Shown here piece after piece: positions 42,361-53,600 of a DNA stretch of 64,000 nt. Position 1 is the first letter of the stretch, and every line of letters starts with the position of its first letter. Below the pieces are notes generated by a model, which saw nothing but the letters and a program-made list of their open reading frames with translations, searched no databases and was not told the DNA's origin. Source of the DNA: Mesostigma viride (taxonomy: Eukaryota; Streptophyta; Mesostigmatophyceae; Mesostigmatales; Mesostigmataceae). The DNA lies in contig RPFO01000038.1 of NCBI GenBank assembly GCA_009746045.1, forward strand, positions 712,607-776,606, given 5' to 3'. Made by a program: the position numbers and the translations under genes.

Positions 42361-43309
42361 GCTGGTGCATGGTTATAGGGCATTGGAGAGCAGATTGTGT
42401 GGTAGTGTCAGCATTGTGACTGGCATAATACCTGTATTTTAGTCTGTACTAAGGCTCATGGACCATGGTACACTCACTCTGATTTTAATCAGGATACAGC
42501 CAGGTTTTGGCTGGGGTTCATGCTGTTGACTACACAAGGTTGACAGGTCCATTACAGACCATGTATTCTATTTTAAAAGAAATGTATATTTGTACATACT
42601 CTCACAATGGTCTGGGAACCTTTATTCTGGGGTTTATAGGGCGGGGTTCGATTCCCTGGTATTATGTTTCTACAAGCTGGCCTGTTCAGGTGTTTGCCTG
42701 TTCAGACTTCCCTAGTTCCCCAGGGCAGGATTTAATTGTTGCCTATGTGTTTCATTTTGTCATTTGTTTGCTGTGGCAGTTTACCATCTGGCAAGTAGAC
42801 GGGCGCCGTAAGACGGGCGCCAATAGACCCCTGTTGAGAGAATGACAGGCAAACTATTGTAATACGCCTTACTTTGTCAAGTGGTATTTTAATTGTCATG
42901 GATTTATTGTACTTATATTGAATATGTACTGGGTTTTATGGGATTAGTATCTGGGATTAATGTAACTCACCGCCAGAAGGTCATTGTACTGGAGGCTCTA
43001 CCGAGGTGATGGGATTAATTCCTGGAGAAGACCTCATAGAATTAACCTGTATGTATTTAATTTTGTGTGCTTCTAATATCTGGTGGTACTCTGTAATGCC
43101 ACTTCCATAGGTTTTCTCCATTTCTCATGAAATGGTTTTCCCTGTGGCAGATCTGTTTCTTTTCCAGTTCCTTAAAAGAAAGGGCTGGGGGAATGGCATT
43201 GGCCATTAAAGACATCTGTTCAAGCTTCAAGCTGGAGTGAAGGACATTTCAAGCTACTTCAAGGGTCCCTGGCAGGGGATGTGACCCCTAAAGAAAAGAA
43301 GGGATTGGA
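42361..43309 (+). other. 3' non-coding region of the Copia element
   Basis: About 950 bp between the Pol stop and the 3' LTR carry no gene. A GGGGTTCGATTCCC segment (about 42645-42658) resembles a T-arm but no tRNA can be folded around it. The stretch ends with the purine-rich tract next to the LTR. Confidence 0.4.
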
Positions 43310-43925
43310 GTTAACGTAAAGGATTTACGTTAGATGGATAGAGATTGTTACGCTCTTTCCAACGGCACCTTGAACGCCTCATTTGGTTAAGGAACGTAAA
43401 AGTTATGACGTTTCCTAGGCTGTGCCGACAGTACCCGGCGCGCCACTGTGGGCGCGTACGGACACAGGATGTACAAGTGTCACTTTGATAGTCCGCAGGA
43501 CGTTGACAGGACTTGTACAGGACTTGATGGTCAATTGATAGGTAGGCGCACTGTAGCGCGCCAGGACCTATGAGACAATTGATGCTGACTAGTGTACGGA
43601 TAGGTCCACAGGACTAGCCGTATGGACAATTGATAGATCTGCGCGCCAAAGGCGTGCCAGAGTCTGTGTAATCAATTGATTGACAGTTCAGCTGTGACAG
43701 TGCAGCTGAATACTTGGACGCGTCCCTAGTAAGCTATATGAGTGACTTGGTCACACCGGGACGCTAGTTCTTGCGTGCACGTTCTCTTGGCACTGCGACC
43801 CTGTCGTCTGTGCTGCGTGCAGTCTTGGAAGTGACGTGACTTACGTCTGTGTTTCCTGATTGTTAATAAAGGCAACTTCCTGCAAGAACCATGGCGGAAT
43901 TCGTGGCATTCTTACCCTCACAACT
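43310..43925 (+). repeat. 3' LTR of the Copia-type element
   Basis: A 616-bp copy of 36098-36713 with no difference that I can see. Identical LTRs mean very recent insertion or gene conversion. Confidence 0.85.
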
Positions 43926-44183
43926 GGGCCAACACTCCGCATTGCCCTGCTCGAAACGTAGCAACACTTGCGTAATGCCGATATATAAAGATGTTTGGAG
44001 CTAGGCAGAGACTGCGGCGTCAGCAGCCACGACAAACAGGGCGGTGGTCGGACTTCAGCACGATGCAGCCAGCCAGCCGAAAGCCCGTAAGTAAGGACGC
44101 TTGTCAATGAAATATTGCACGAATTTAAAGAAAGGGACGGTGACTTAGTGGTGCGTTAATAATGGCTTATGCAACACCCTTTT

Positions 44184-44417
44184 CTAGGGAGAGGTGAAGG
44201 AGAAGAAGGTCGCCCACACCTGGTTCCGTAGGGATGAAGGTGATTGTGTAGCCCGCCTCACTTCAGTCATAGAAGTACGATTGAAATTAAGTTGACGCCG
44301 TGGAGTATGAGTAGTTGTCTCAGCACCTTCCCTAGCAATGGGTTCAAGAGATGATGACGGATCGCTTGCACCTTGATTAGTAGGGGGTAAAGGTGATTGT
44401 GTCTTCGAACTACTCAT
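44184..44417 (-). CDS. short gag-like N-terminal remnant of the LTR element
   Basis: A 77-residue frame (MSSSKTQSPLPPTNQGASDP...) begins 213 bases inside the primer-binding site of the minus-strand element, the expected place of gag. It is Ser/Pro/Thr-rich and polar, with no knuckle. It could be the start of a lost gag or chance. Confidence 0.35.
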   Translation of the reverse strand: MSSSKTQSPLPPTNQGASDPSSSLEPIAREGAETTTHTPRRQLNFNRTSMTEVRRATQSPSSLRNQVWATFFSFTSP

Positions 44418-44629
44418 ACTACCACATGAAGTCGCGATCGTATGCCTAGTAGAGACAACGGTTACGGCTGACTTCCAGTGTTACAGAGCAAGACAGTCAC
44501 ATCAGGATGTGTCTCAGTCTGTAACACCGTAAGTTTTCCGCAACTCTATGAATCTTCTCGGATGACAGACATCTGATCAACGTTGTACTACCCGGAAGGT
44601 TACAACTTCAAGAGAAACACCAAAGTAGA

Positions 44630-44644
44630 GATCCTCCGATACCA
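44630..44644 (-). other. primer-binding site of the minus-strand LTR element
   Basis: Read on the minus strand the sequence is TGGTATCGGAGGATC, one base from the LTR end. It matches the usual site for initiator methionine tRNA (TGGTATCAGAGC) at most positions. Confidence 0.7.
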
Positions 44645-44645
44645 A

Positions 44646-45424
44646 TGTAACGACTAAAAATGATCATCAGCATCATCCACAGTCCAATATGAAAGATCTT
44701 TTACCTGGGTTGCTTTCTTGAGTTGCAGAACTTCAAGTATCCGAGCAACGTTGAGATGGAAATTCCACAGCACGTGATTTAGGGAATCACACCCCTTGTA
44801 GACACAAAGACAAGCTCGTGTATAGACGACCTCTGTGGAACTGAAGGACGTCTATAGCCAAGGGGCTCTTATGGATTGGACAACAAAGCCAAGCTTTATT
44901 ATACCATGGTGAATCAAAACCAACGTAGCAACAATGGCGACCCCACGTCCTTGATATCGACGTGCTTGTCGAACTTGCTCCAACCTTAGCCTGAAGAGAA
45001 CCAATCAGAACCATGGAATTCTGTACAAGATCTTCGTATCCATCCTAGTCACACAAAACAGAACAACACCACACACAGCCTGGCAGAATCTTTCCATGAG
45101 ATCCTAAATCTGTCGTAAGCACTGAAGTCCCAAAGGAGCATTTAAGACTCAATAGTACCAACTAACAAACTACAACCCCACGTGGATCAGGCCACGACCA
45201 ATGAGGGCTCCTATCAGTAGTATCAGCCAACAAACTGCAACCCTACGTGGATCAGGCCACGACCAATGAGGGTTCCTATCAGTTGGTTGACAAAGTATCA
45301 GCTCCAAGTACCGTCGTCTTAGAAACCTCATAACTTTCTCAATACTGATCCAAAAGTCCTCGAATAAAAGCCAAACATTCACAAAACAAAGGATGTAACA
45401 ACAAAGTCATTTTTGCTTGTTACA
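44646..45424 (-). repeat. 5' LTR of the minus-strand element
   Basis: A 779-bp LTR, the partner of 29535-30313. Followed by the target duplication TGATG. Two visible differences from its partner (near 44689 and 45237). Confidence 0.85.
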
Positions 45425-45429
45425 TGATG

Positions 45430-48400
45430 CATGTACTGGTCAGATTTCGACCCAGGCTGTCTTTCAGATTCAATGAAACTTAATATGGCATCTGGACAAC
45501 TTATTTCAATTGTTTTCATCACGATGTATCCATCAGTTGCGCTAGGAATCCTCGAATTTGGGATTGGACACACCGATGTCCTCCTTAAATGCCTGTTTTT
45601 TATTGTGCGGTGGCCCAATATTTGCTGCTAAGGGGATAGCATGTGGCAGATTTCACCGTCTCGTAGCCCGGCTAAGTACTCTCACACGTCCGGAAACTGA
45701 CTATAAGGAATTTCGGGGAAATGGGTATATTTTTTACTAGCCAACTTTAAGGAATTTGAGGTAAGATCAAGGATCGCCTCGCATGGAGATCTATCGCTTG
45801 TACTGCTTGAACTCCAAACAAAGTTGTAGGATTACTTCCTGAGACCCACACGACAATGGTGATACAGTCTACCACGAATGCAATGGTGATACAGACTACC
45901 ACGAATGCTTCTTTCACATACAGTACATAAGTGTTCGGTTTGCAGTTAGGTCTGAGTGACATGAAAATATGGGTCTCCTTTCTGCTCAGTAAATTGTTGG
46001 CGCATAGTTGTCTCCCTTCATAGTTGTCTTCTTAATTAATTAATGTATCAATTGTTGGCACGGCCTGATGGCAGTTCAACATATTAGGATATGGGGATAC
46101 GAAATATGCCTTGGACGCTTTGAATTGGAAAAGGTTGAACACGTACATGATTCACTGGGAGTGAACGATACAAGCAATCTCTTAGGTAACCTTTGCAAGA
46201 AGCCCCTAACTAGACTGTGCATGCAATCTATCAATTGGATCCCAAGGTGTCAAAGGGCAATGCCAAGGCAACTTGACAATGTAACTGGTTGGAAACATGG
46301 GAGGCGTGACATGCACGCATGTTTAAAGCTGGTTGAGACGGCCAAGCATTCTCTGTCAGTTTGACAACTAATTGCCTCGCTTATGCAGAGCAAAGTCACG
46401 CGCATCCTGTTGGTGGTCACGTCGGAACACACCAAGCTTGACATTGTAGCCGTTACCATGTTGTGATAATTGTTCCAAGACAAATGCCAATGCAGGTCAG
46501 GGAGCATTGTAAAATAGCTGGGACGAAAAACGAAAAGTATCTCGAAAATGGAAGCTAAAGAGGCCTGATAGCAATGAAACGGACGATTCAAGCCAAAGCG
46601 GTGCGAACGGGAGGGGAAATTTAGTACCCACACCGAAAATCCCCCTGCAGCAGATTGCTTCAAGAAAGGTAGGCGCCGAAAACCGAAGCAAACGCTGGCA
46701 ACTTTCCAAGATGAAGTCAACATTCCAGCGGTATGACATGGCCAGGCACCTTATCAGCCATCAGGCACTTGATAAGGAGCTGTAATGTGGCCGCGAGTGC
46801 TTATACTTCCATCAAGGGCGCCATGAGATGGACCACCCGTCGAACGACAAAAATGCAGGCCATGCAACCTGATTCTTACCGGTGACGAAGTGCAGCTGCT
46901 GAAAGAAATTAGAAAAGCATTATTGCCGGTACATGACGGTGCTAGCGGGCATCTTGGCGCAACTACCAACGGAATGTGCACCAAGTACCCACAGCAACTG
47001 ATGTCTCCCTAGCAAGCTTTCAGCGTGGGCTCATGCTTTGTTGTCGCTTTCACTTAAATTCTCGCGAACAGCTGCCCACGGCTCTTCGGCAGCGTTGGCC
47101 ACGGTCTACGCGCTACCTGGCGTTAAATGCGCTGACTCCGCCTCGCAAGCTCTTGCTGCTAAAAGGACGAGGTTCCTCGAAGACCCGCGGAGACTGTTGA
47201 AACGGGTAGGAACGTAATATCCTCGAGGCTATCCCGCTAGCCGTTTAGTTCCTGTCCTGGCTTGCTGCAGGCTTCGGGGCTCATGCGGCTGATGGAGTAT
47301 CTCGCTGACAGCGCGTGCATGAGCCAGCGAGCGGCCTGACGTGGCCAGGGAATTGAAAATTAGCGGGAAGACGGGCAAAAAGCAACCGTAGCCAGCCTCT
47401 TGACCGTACGCATCCGACCGTCGACAAGCATGCCCGTACACCAAGAGTTCAATGTTCTCCTTTCTGCGTGACGCGCGCCTGGGTGCGGGACGACGACCTT
47501 CGGTTGGAAAGTGGATATCCCCAAAGGTAACGTGCAGGTTGATGGTGGCTTTGAGATGCGGCTGGATCCAGGCGGCTGTTGGGCCCGCTAACACAAGGAG
47601 CTGCCGAGCCACTTCCAATGATCGCTCTGGCGCATGATAGAAGCGCATTAAAGCGTTGGCACTTTGTATCGAGCCCCTTACTAACCGCCGCGCGCGAAAA
47701 AGAAGATCGCCATGGCAAGCAGGTGACAGAAAGGGCGCGGCAGTCGATGGGCACTGGGACGGTCGGCGGAGTTGTCTTAGGGTTTAGTTTAGCAAGTGTG
47801 TGTGTGTAGACCCGCGTTATATAGTGCCGCTCTTATCTAAGGAACTGCCTCCTTGTTCATCGAGAGGACATCTTCGGTGGAAACTCCTAACTGTCGCTAG
47901 AGCAGAGGTAGGTTGCGAACTCTGCACCAGCTGCCCTGTCGTGTTTACCCATAAGGAAATGGCCGTTCGAAATTGGGGTTTGGTACTAGCTTGCGTAATG
48001 TTATGTGGGAAGAGATGATCCCCGTCGGTAGCATCGCGATGCCCTGAGGATGCGAGTAAGCTTGTATATCTTGTCGCAGTAGCCTGCCCGGTACAGGCGG
48101 AGGGCGGTGCAAGAACAGCTGCTTAGGCAGCAATTTCTGCAAAAATTGCGTACATATGCTTTCCCGGCGCGTTCACTGCAGCATTTACTGTCTTGGTTGT
48201 GTTTGGGAGTCGGCTCTCCGTGCATCTGCGATCTGTCGTTTCGTTAGTTTATGGGAGGCGAACGCATTGTTGACGGTCGTTGCGAAGTTGTTTCCTTGCC
48301 AGATTGTATGCTAGTGTTCTCTGGGCATGCCTACTTCAATTCCCTGTTGCACGCCATGTGTCTGTGCAAAATGAGTCGTGCAACCCCGAAGCATTACAAT

Positions 48401-49263
48401 TTGGCAGGTGCATCTTTGTGTATACGATCCATAGTTACATTCGCTTGCATCCACTGATCAAGATCCTTGAAACGTCTGGGCTTACCTTATCTGGCCACTG
48501 GAATACCGTGTCTGCGTTCATGGATTTGTGGTTGGAAAGGTGCCTTGTTACCTTTCATGTCTTAGAAATTCCTATTTCTCTCTTGTATGCTTAAGGCCAA
48601 CGTGGCTTGCGGCGAAAAGGCAGAATTGCTGATTACATGTAGAGGAAGTGGTCATAGCTTGTAGTGGCGACCTACATGTATTTTACCAGTTAGCGCTTGA
48701 CTGAATGGGTACCTCAATGCCCCCCTGAATTATTGTGAAATTTGACATTGCCATTGATATAGACTTCGTGAACCGTATGTGTGTCTTTTGAGAACATGAC
48801 CTGCAAGCATGGCTCGCATCTGTGCCTGCGTGGTGCAGCGGTGGAGCACATAGTTCTCACTTTGCAAGTTCTTATGGGTAGTTTGCCTCACTTATGCGTG
48901 GTTTGTCAGATGTACTAGTTGTTGGCAGTTTGTCTTACCTGACACACTTAGTGTGTGACACTCTTCTCCTGGCATCCACACGACACCTGGCGTGCCATTT
49001 TTCTTGCCGTGCTTGTGTGGGCCGTGCTTACGCCAGTGGAGCGCTTCCCCCGGACTCTATTTTCCTGTTCGTGCACGCTGCCCCCCATTTCAAGAAACGT
49101 CCTCCACCATTTTTCAACAAACTGACCATGTTTCAATTTCCTGCTTCCGCCTCCTGTGCCACTCCCGCAGAACATCTAGGAAGCCACCCGAAAAATAGGA
49201 AGGCGTTGACTCACCATTCCGTGCCTTGCAACCCCACAATCAACACGAGACCGTGCTCCCAAG
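45430..49263. other. host intergenic DNA
   Basis: In 3.8 kb I find only short frames without recognisable motifs on either strand. The stretch contains a TTAATTAATTAATG word at 46031 like those at the PLV ends, two tandem CAATGGTGATACAG-TACCACGAATGC units (45855-45908) and, toward 49.2 kb, increasing GC content that leads into the host gene. The promoter of that gene should lie in the last few hundred bases. Confidence 0.4.
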
Positions 49264-50607
49264 ATGGACGAAGCCGCCGCGGAACGCCCCCCCAAGAAGC
49301 CATTGCTCTCCGGGGCGACGGCCGGTGGCGGCCGCGCGAATAATGACGGTGATGACCCCAAGTGGGCAGGGAGGGAAGGGGGCGATGACGTGGCCGCAGC
49401 AGGACCCCCACGCAAGCGGCCGGTGGCCACGGGTGGGGATGGGGGCCCCGGGGGGGGGGGGCGGCCGGGGACGGGACCCCCATCAGGGGCGGGGGGGTAC
49501 CGCGAGCGAGACTCCTCCCGTTCAGGTCCAGGGTTGCCCTCCGGGGCACCCAGGGAGGGTGACGCTGCGGGCAGGAAAGGGGGTGGCAAGCCGGTCGGGA
49601 AGGACCGGGAAGGTATCCCATCGGGCGGCGCGCCAAAGGCACGTTTCAGGGATGAGGAGCGGCAACCGGAGGGTAATGGGGCGCCGGAGGGCAAGCGGGG
49701 GGGAGGTGCGCACCGGCGAGGTGACGACACCGACGCCCCCTTTGGCGCGTTTGCATCTGGGGGGGAGGGGGCCGGCGGTAAGCAGGATGTGCGAGGCGGG
49801 GGGCGGGAAGGTCGGCCCCGCCTGCCAGGGGTGGCCCAGCTCGAAGCGCCAAGGAGTTTGGTGGTCCGGACGCGGACGTGGGTAAAGGCCGTGCGCGTGG
49901 GCCGCCCCCACCGGCGCCAAAAGGGTCATTAAAGGAGATGGCGCGACTTGCCGCTGCTGCATGGGAGGAGGCAGAGGGGCACGAGGGCGAGGAGGACGAG
50001 GGAGGCGACGGGGGCAGTGATGGTGACCGGGAGGGAGGTGAAGGGGGGTCGGAGGATGAGGCAGGCCGTGGCGTTGGGCAGCATCGCCGCGGGTCCTTCG
50101 AGGAGGAGGAAGGACACAGTGACAGCGGGCACAGCAGCGGGCGGGTCACGGGACGACGGGGGGGGGGGCTGGGGGGACGCGGGGGGCGCGGCAGGGGGTG
50201 GGCGGGATGCCGCGGTGGCCCCTGCGCGTGCCTCGCAGAAGCGCAAGCGTCCTACGGGCGCGGGTGGAGGTTGTGTGTATGAGCGCGGGGAGGCGTCTCC
50301 GCGCGATTCGGGCGAGGGCAAGGAGGGGAGTGATGAGTACGAGGAGGAAGGTGGGGACGGTGGGGAGGAGGATGAGGAAGACGAGGAGGACAAGTACTGG
50401 GACGGGACCGACACGCAGGGGTCTGGGTCGCTGGCCGCGTATTACCCTGGGGGCAGCAGCCAGCACGGCAACAGTCGGGCGTCGGGCAGCGGCGGCGAGG
50501 ACCACGGCGAGCCGGGTCATCACCATGCAACGTCCTCGGACCGGCACGCACCGGGCACGCGGGGGGGGCCGCTGAAGCCCTCACGCGGACCCAAGCCCTT
50601 CCGACCG
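49264..50607 (+). CDS. TIC-like gene, exon 1
   Basis: This exon starts at ATG 49264 (MDEAAAERPPKKPLLSG). It is Gly/Arg/acidic-rich and disordered, with a helical AKGSLKEM-ARLAAAAWEEAE piece and an EEDEEDEEDKYWDG acidic patch. The frame changes near 49850 and returns in a long G tract near 50158-50170; both are probably small indels in G/C runs. The donor is CCG/GTACGT. Confidence 0.5.
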
Positions 50608-53600
50608 GTACGTCAGGGATTAAGATAACGGTGTAGGTTCAGCGCTAGGGTTTAGCGAGCAGGGGGGAGAAGGGAGGGGGGAATGAGGAGGATGGAGGTT
50701 GGGTGCTTTAGGGTGGGTGCGTTGGTCGTTAGGGTGGGTCATGCTGGTGATTGGGGTGCTCACGTGGGGTATGCGGGTGGGCATGCAGGCTTATAGGCCC
50801 ACGTGTATGCGGGTGGGCATGCAGGCTTATAGGCCTGGCCATGTGCTGGTGTTCAAACTCTCCCACCCTTCTACAAACGATTCCTTGGGTTAGGTGTCTG
50901 GCAGCAGCCGCAGCCACAGTTTGGGAAACCGTGTATGCGTGGTGCCACGGCCGCATGGTTTTGGCGGAACTCAGCCAGGAGCATTCTTGTGTTTGGCGGA
51001 TCCATCTGCAGTTGCACTGCTTGATCCTCTCTGCATCCTGCCCAAATTTTGTAGAGGGCACGACAAACAAGATGTTGGTGCTTTTGTGTGAAATGTGCCT
51101 TGTTTCCGGAGCCACGCTTTCGCCCGGCCTCACCTGCTCTGACCCTGCCTGCCTGCCCTCCTGCTCGTGTGATTGTGCACTTCATGGATTGTGCGTTCCT
51201 TCCCCCCCACACCACCTCCACCAGGGTGGCTACCATGAGCCGGAGCAAGACATCGTGGAACTGCCCGCAATGGTGCCGCGCAGGATGCGCACGGGGCTGA
51301 ATCGGCCCGGGCAGCCGCCGCCGCCCATGCCGCAGGGTATGTCCATGCGATCCGCGGAAGGTTATGTCTACCGTTCAGTACTCCTTTTTCACTGTGCCGC
51401 GGGTATGCCCGCCCAGTAACAAGGCAGCCTTACGGTGCATCTCCACCATCCATGAACTCGATAATGACTGTTCTTGTTGCGTTATGTTTGTCTCACTTTA
51501 TATGGATCGGCCTGCGTGGCCCTGCCTCCTTGCCCCCATCATTCCCCGCGCCCTTCCCACACCTCGCCCACGCCTTCCCCACACTTGGCCGACGCCTTTC
51601 CTGCGTTTCGCCCCACGAAGCAGCCCCCGTGATGGCCACCAAGCCCGCAGCCCCCGCCACGGCCATGCTGGCATCCGCTGCAGCACGGCTGGCCGACGCC
51701 GGGGCCTCCATGGCGGCGCCCAGCGCAGCCGAGGGGGCAGCCGCTGCGGCGCTGCTGGCGTCCTCGGCGCAACCCTTCCACCTGCGGGAGAGGGAGCGGG
51801 ACCCCTTTGATGGCGGGGATGCGGGGGAGGGCATGGAAGGGAAGATGACCAAGCGGCGCAATCGCAAGGCGGACGGGGGACCCCCGGGGGTGCCCGGCCG
51901 GGGCTCCCGTGGCGGTGGCAGTGGCAAGGTGCACGCAGGCCCTGCCAGCAGCCGTGGTGGGGTGCGGGCTGGGTATGGGACCAAGGGAGAGATGGGTGGG
52001 GCGGATGCAGGGGGGGAGGGGGTTGCAAGGGGCGGCGCGGGCATGGCATCCGGGGGCCCGGTTCGGAAGGGGGCCACGGGGGGTCGTCCTGTGAGTCGGC
52101 GCGGGCAGAAGGGCTTCCTGCGGGCGGGCAGCCGCGCAGACATGGTATGTGCTGCATGGCTGTACTGGGTGGGCAGGCATCTCTGAATGTTGTATTCGAC
52201 TTGGTACCTGCTGTGTTGTTCTATGGCCTTGCAAGGAGAGGCTTCAGAAGTCCTATTTTCCTGTTGAGCTGCATGTTCCGGTGTGGCATCCTCGGTGCGG
52301 ATGGTGATGGGAATGGGCGCGTGCCCTCTTGCTGTGTTGTGTGCGTGGAGTGGTCTGTGAGACACGGGGGGAATGGTCACACCCATGGTCTGTATGTTTC
52401 AGTTGAGTGCCGCCCCATGAACGTCCATCGCCGCATGGTGGGGAGACTGGCCCGGTGGGGGCTGGTCGTTCCATCACTGGCGATGAATAGTAGGGTAGCA
52501 TCCGGGATGCTGCTGCTTGTCGTCAGGTTTGGCCACCGTATCCATAGGCTTTGCTTTGTTGGATGGATGGCGCCATTGTTATAACTGTGGCTGTTTTGCG
52601 CCGACGCACAAACGCGCCCATGGGACTGTGGTATCCCTTCCTCCCCCCAACCCCCCCCAAACTCCAAACCCAACACTTGATGCGCCCTCCCCGCGTACCA
52701 TCCCACCCCGCATGTGGCTCCCCCCCCCCTCCCCTGATCTGATCATGTATACTCAGCTCTATCCTACTGGTTGTATACTATACACCACTGCTTATATATA
52801 CTAATGCCACGTATACTATACACCACTGTTATGGATCCTACTTTCGTGCAGCCCGTGACGGACCCTGAGTATGAAGTGGCAGAGGCCCTCTTTGACCTGG
52901 CCAACAAGTTTGGCGACGCGGCGCAGCGCCTGGAGGCCTGCGAGGAGGAGGAGAGGCGCACCGGCGAGCGGCATGGCCCGGGCGGCGTGGGCGCCTTGCC
53001 CAGCGCTGCCCGTGCGATGATGGGCGTGGCGGCTGCAAGTGAGGCCGCACAGGGAGGGTTCAAGCGGGAAGGGGGCGGGGCAGGTGCAGAGGGGTATGGT
53101 GGGCCTGGGGAGCCCTCGGGTGGCGTGCCGCTGGGTGGTGGGCGGGACTTGGAGGCGGAGCGGAGACACGGGGGCATGGACATGGGTCCGGAGGGTGAGC
53201 GAGGCTACCACGCGTTGGCCATGCTGGCCAGCAAGGCGGCATACAGCGCTCCAGGTGGAGCCAGGGAGGCGGACGCAGAGGCGGGGCATGAGGGCGCCGC
53301 GCCGGCCACGGCCGCTCCTTCCCGTGGGGGAGCCAAGGCCGAGGCAGGGGCGCCCGCGCGCCGACGGGCAAGCGGGGCGGGGCCGGTCGGTGGCAACAAG
53401 GCCGAGCCCAAGGGCAAGGGCCGGCTGAACATCGAGCTCATGATCAAGGCGGGTGGGGGGGGCGGCGGCGGGCACGAGGGCCCTGGTGGGATGCCCTCCC
53501 GTGACGAACAGCTGGCGGAGGAAGGCCTGGGCATGCTGGGCCGGGCCGCCTCCCCCGACGACGCCTCCCCTGCGGGATTCGGAGGCCCCGGTGGCCGCTA

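Larger units (their letters stand above)
36092..43931 (+). mobile_element. Copia-type LTR retrotransposon, young, nested
   Basis: LTRs at 36098-36713 and 43310-43925 are both 616 bp and appear identical. GGGCC(A) lies immediately outside both ends (36092-36097 and 43926-43931), a 5-6 bp target duplication. The interior has three genes: an unknown ORF, Gag with a CCHC knuckle, and a 1161-residue Pol in integrase-before-RT order. A purine-rich tract (AAAGAAAAGAAGGGA) lies before the 3' LTR. No initiator-tRNA-type primer site follows the 5' LTR. It is inserted in the opposite sense inside the minus-strand LTR element and is thus younger. Confidence 0.9.
29530..45429 (-). mobile_element. minus-strand LTR retrotransposon without intact gag-pol
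   Basis: The LTRs (29535-30313 and 44646-45424, both 779 bp, TG...CA) differ at only two visible positions. TGATG target duplications flank it (29530-29534, 45425-45429). On the minus strand a TGGTATCGGAGGATC primer site (44630-44644) resembling the initiator-tRNA-Met site follows the 5' LTR, and a GAGGGGGAGAT-type polypurine tract (30316-30329) precedes the 3' LTR. The internal region is about 6.5 kb once the nested Copia element is removed. It has only short frames, one of them gypsy-like. It is probably a non-autonomous LARD-type derivative. Confidence 0.85.

Noticed and set aside
42640-42665. Possible tRNA gene (GGTTCGATTCCC)
   Set aside because: Only a T-arm-like segment; no acceptor, D or anticodon arm can be placed around it within the Copia 3' region.
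48828-48905. Possible tRNA or SINE (GGTGCAGCGGTGGAGCAC, D-arm and A-box like)
   Set aside because: No B-box or T-arm follows at the right distance, and no acceptor stem forms.
45430-49263. Several 100-160 residue frames in the host intergenic DNA
   Set aside because: No motifs, no composition bias distinct from background and no splice context; not supportable as genes.
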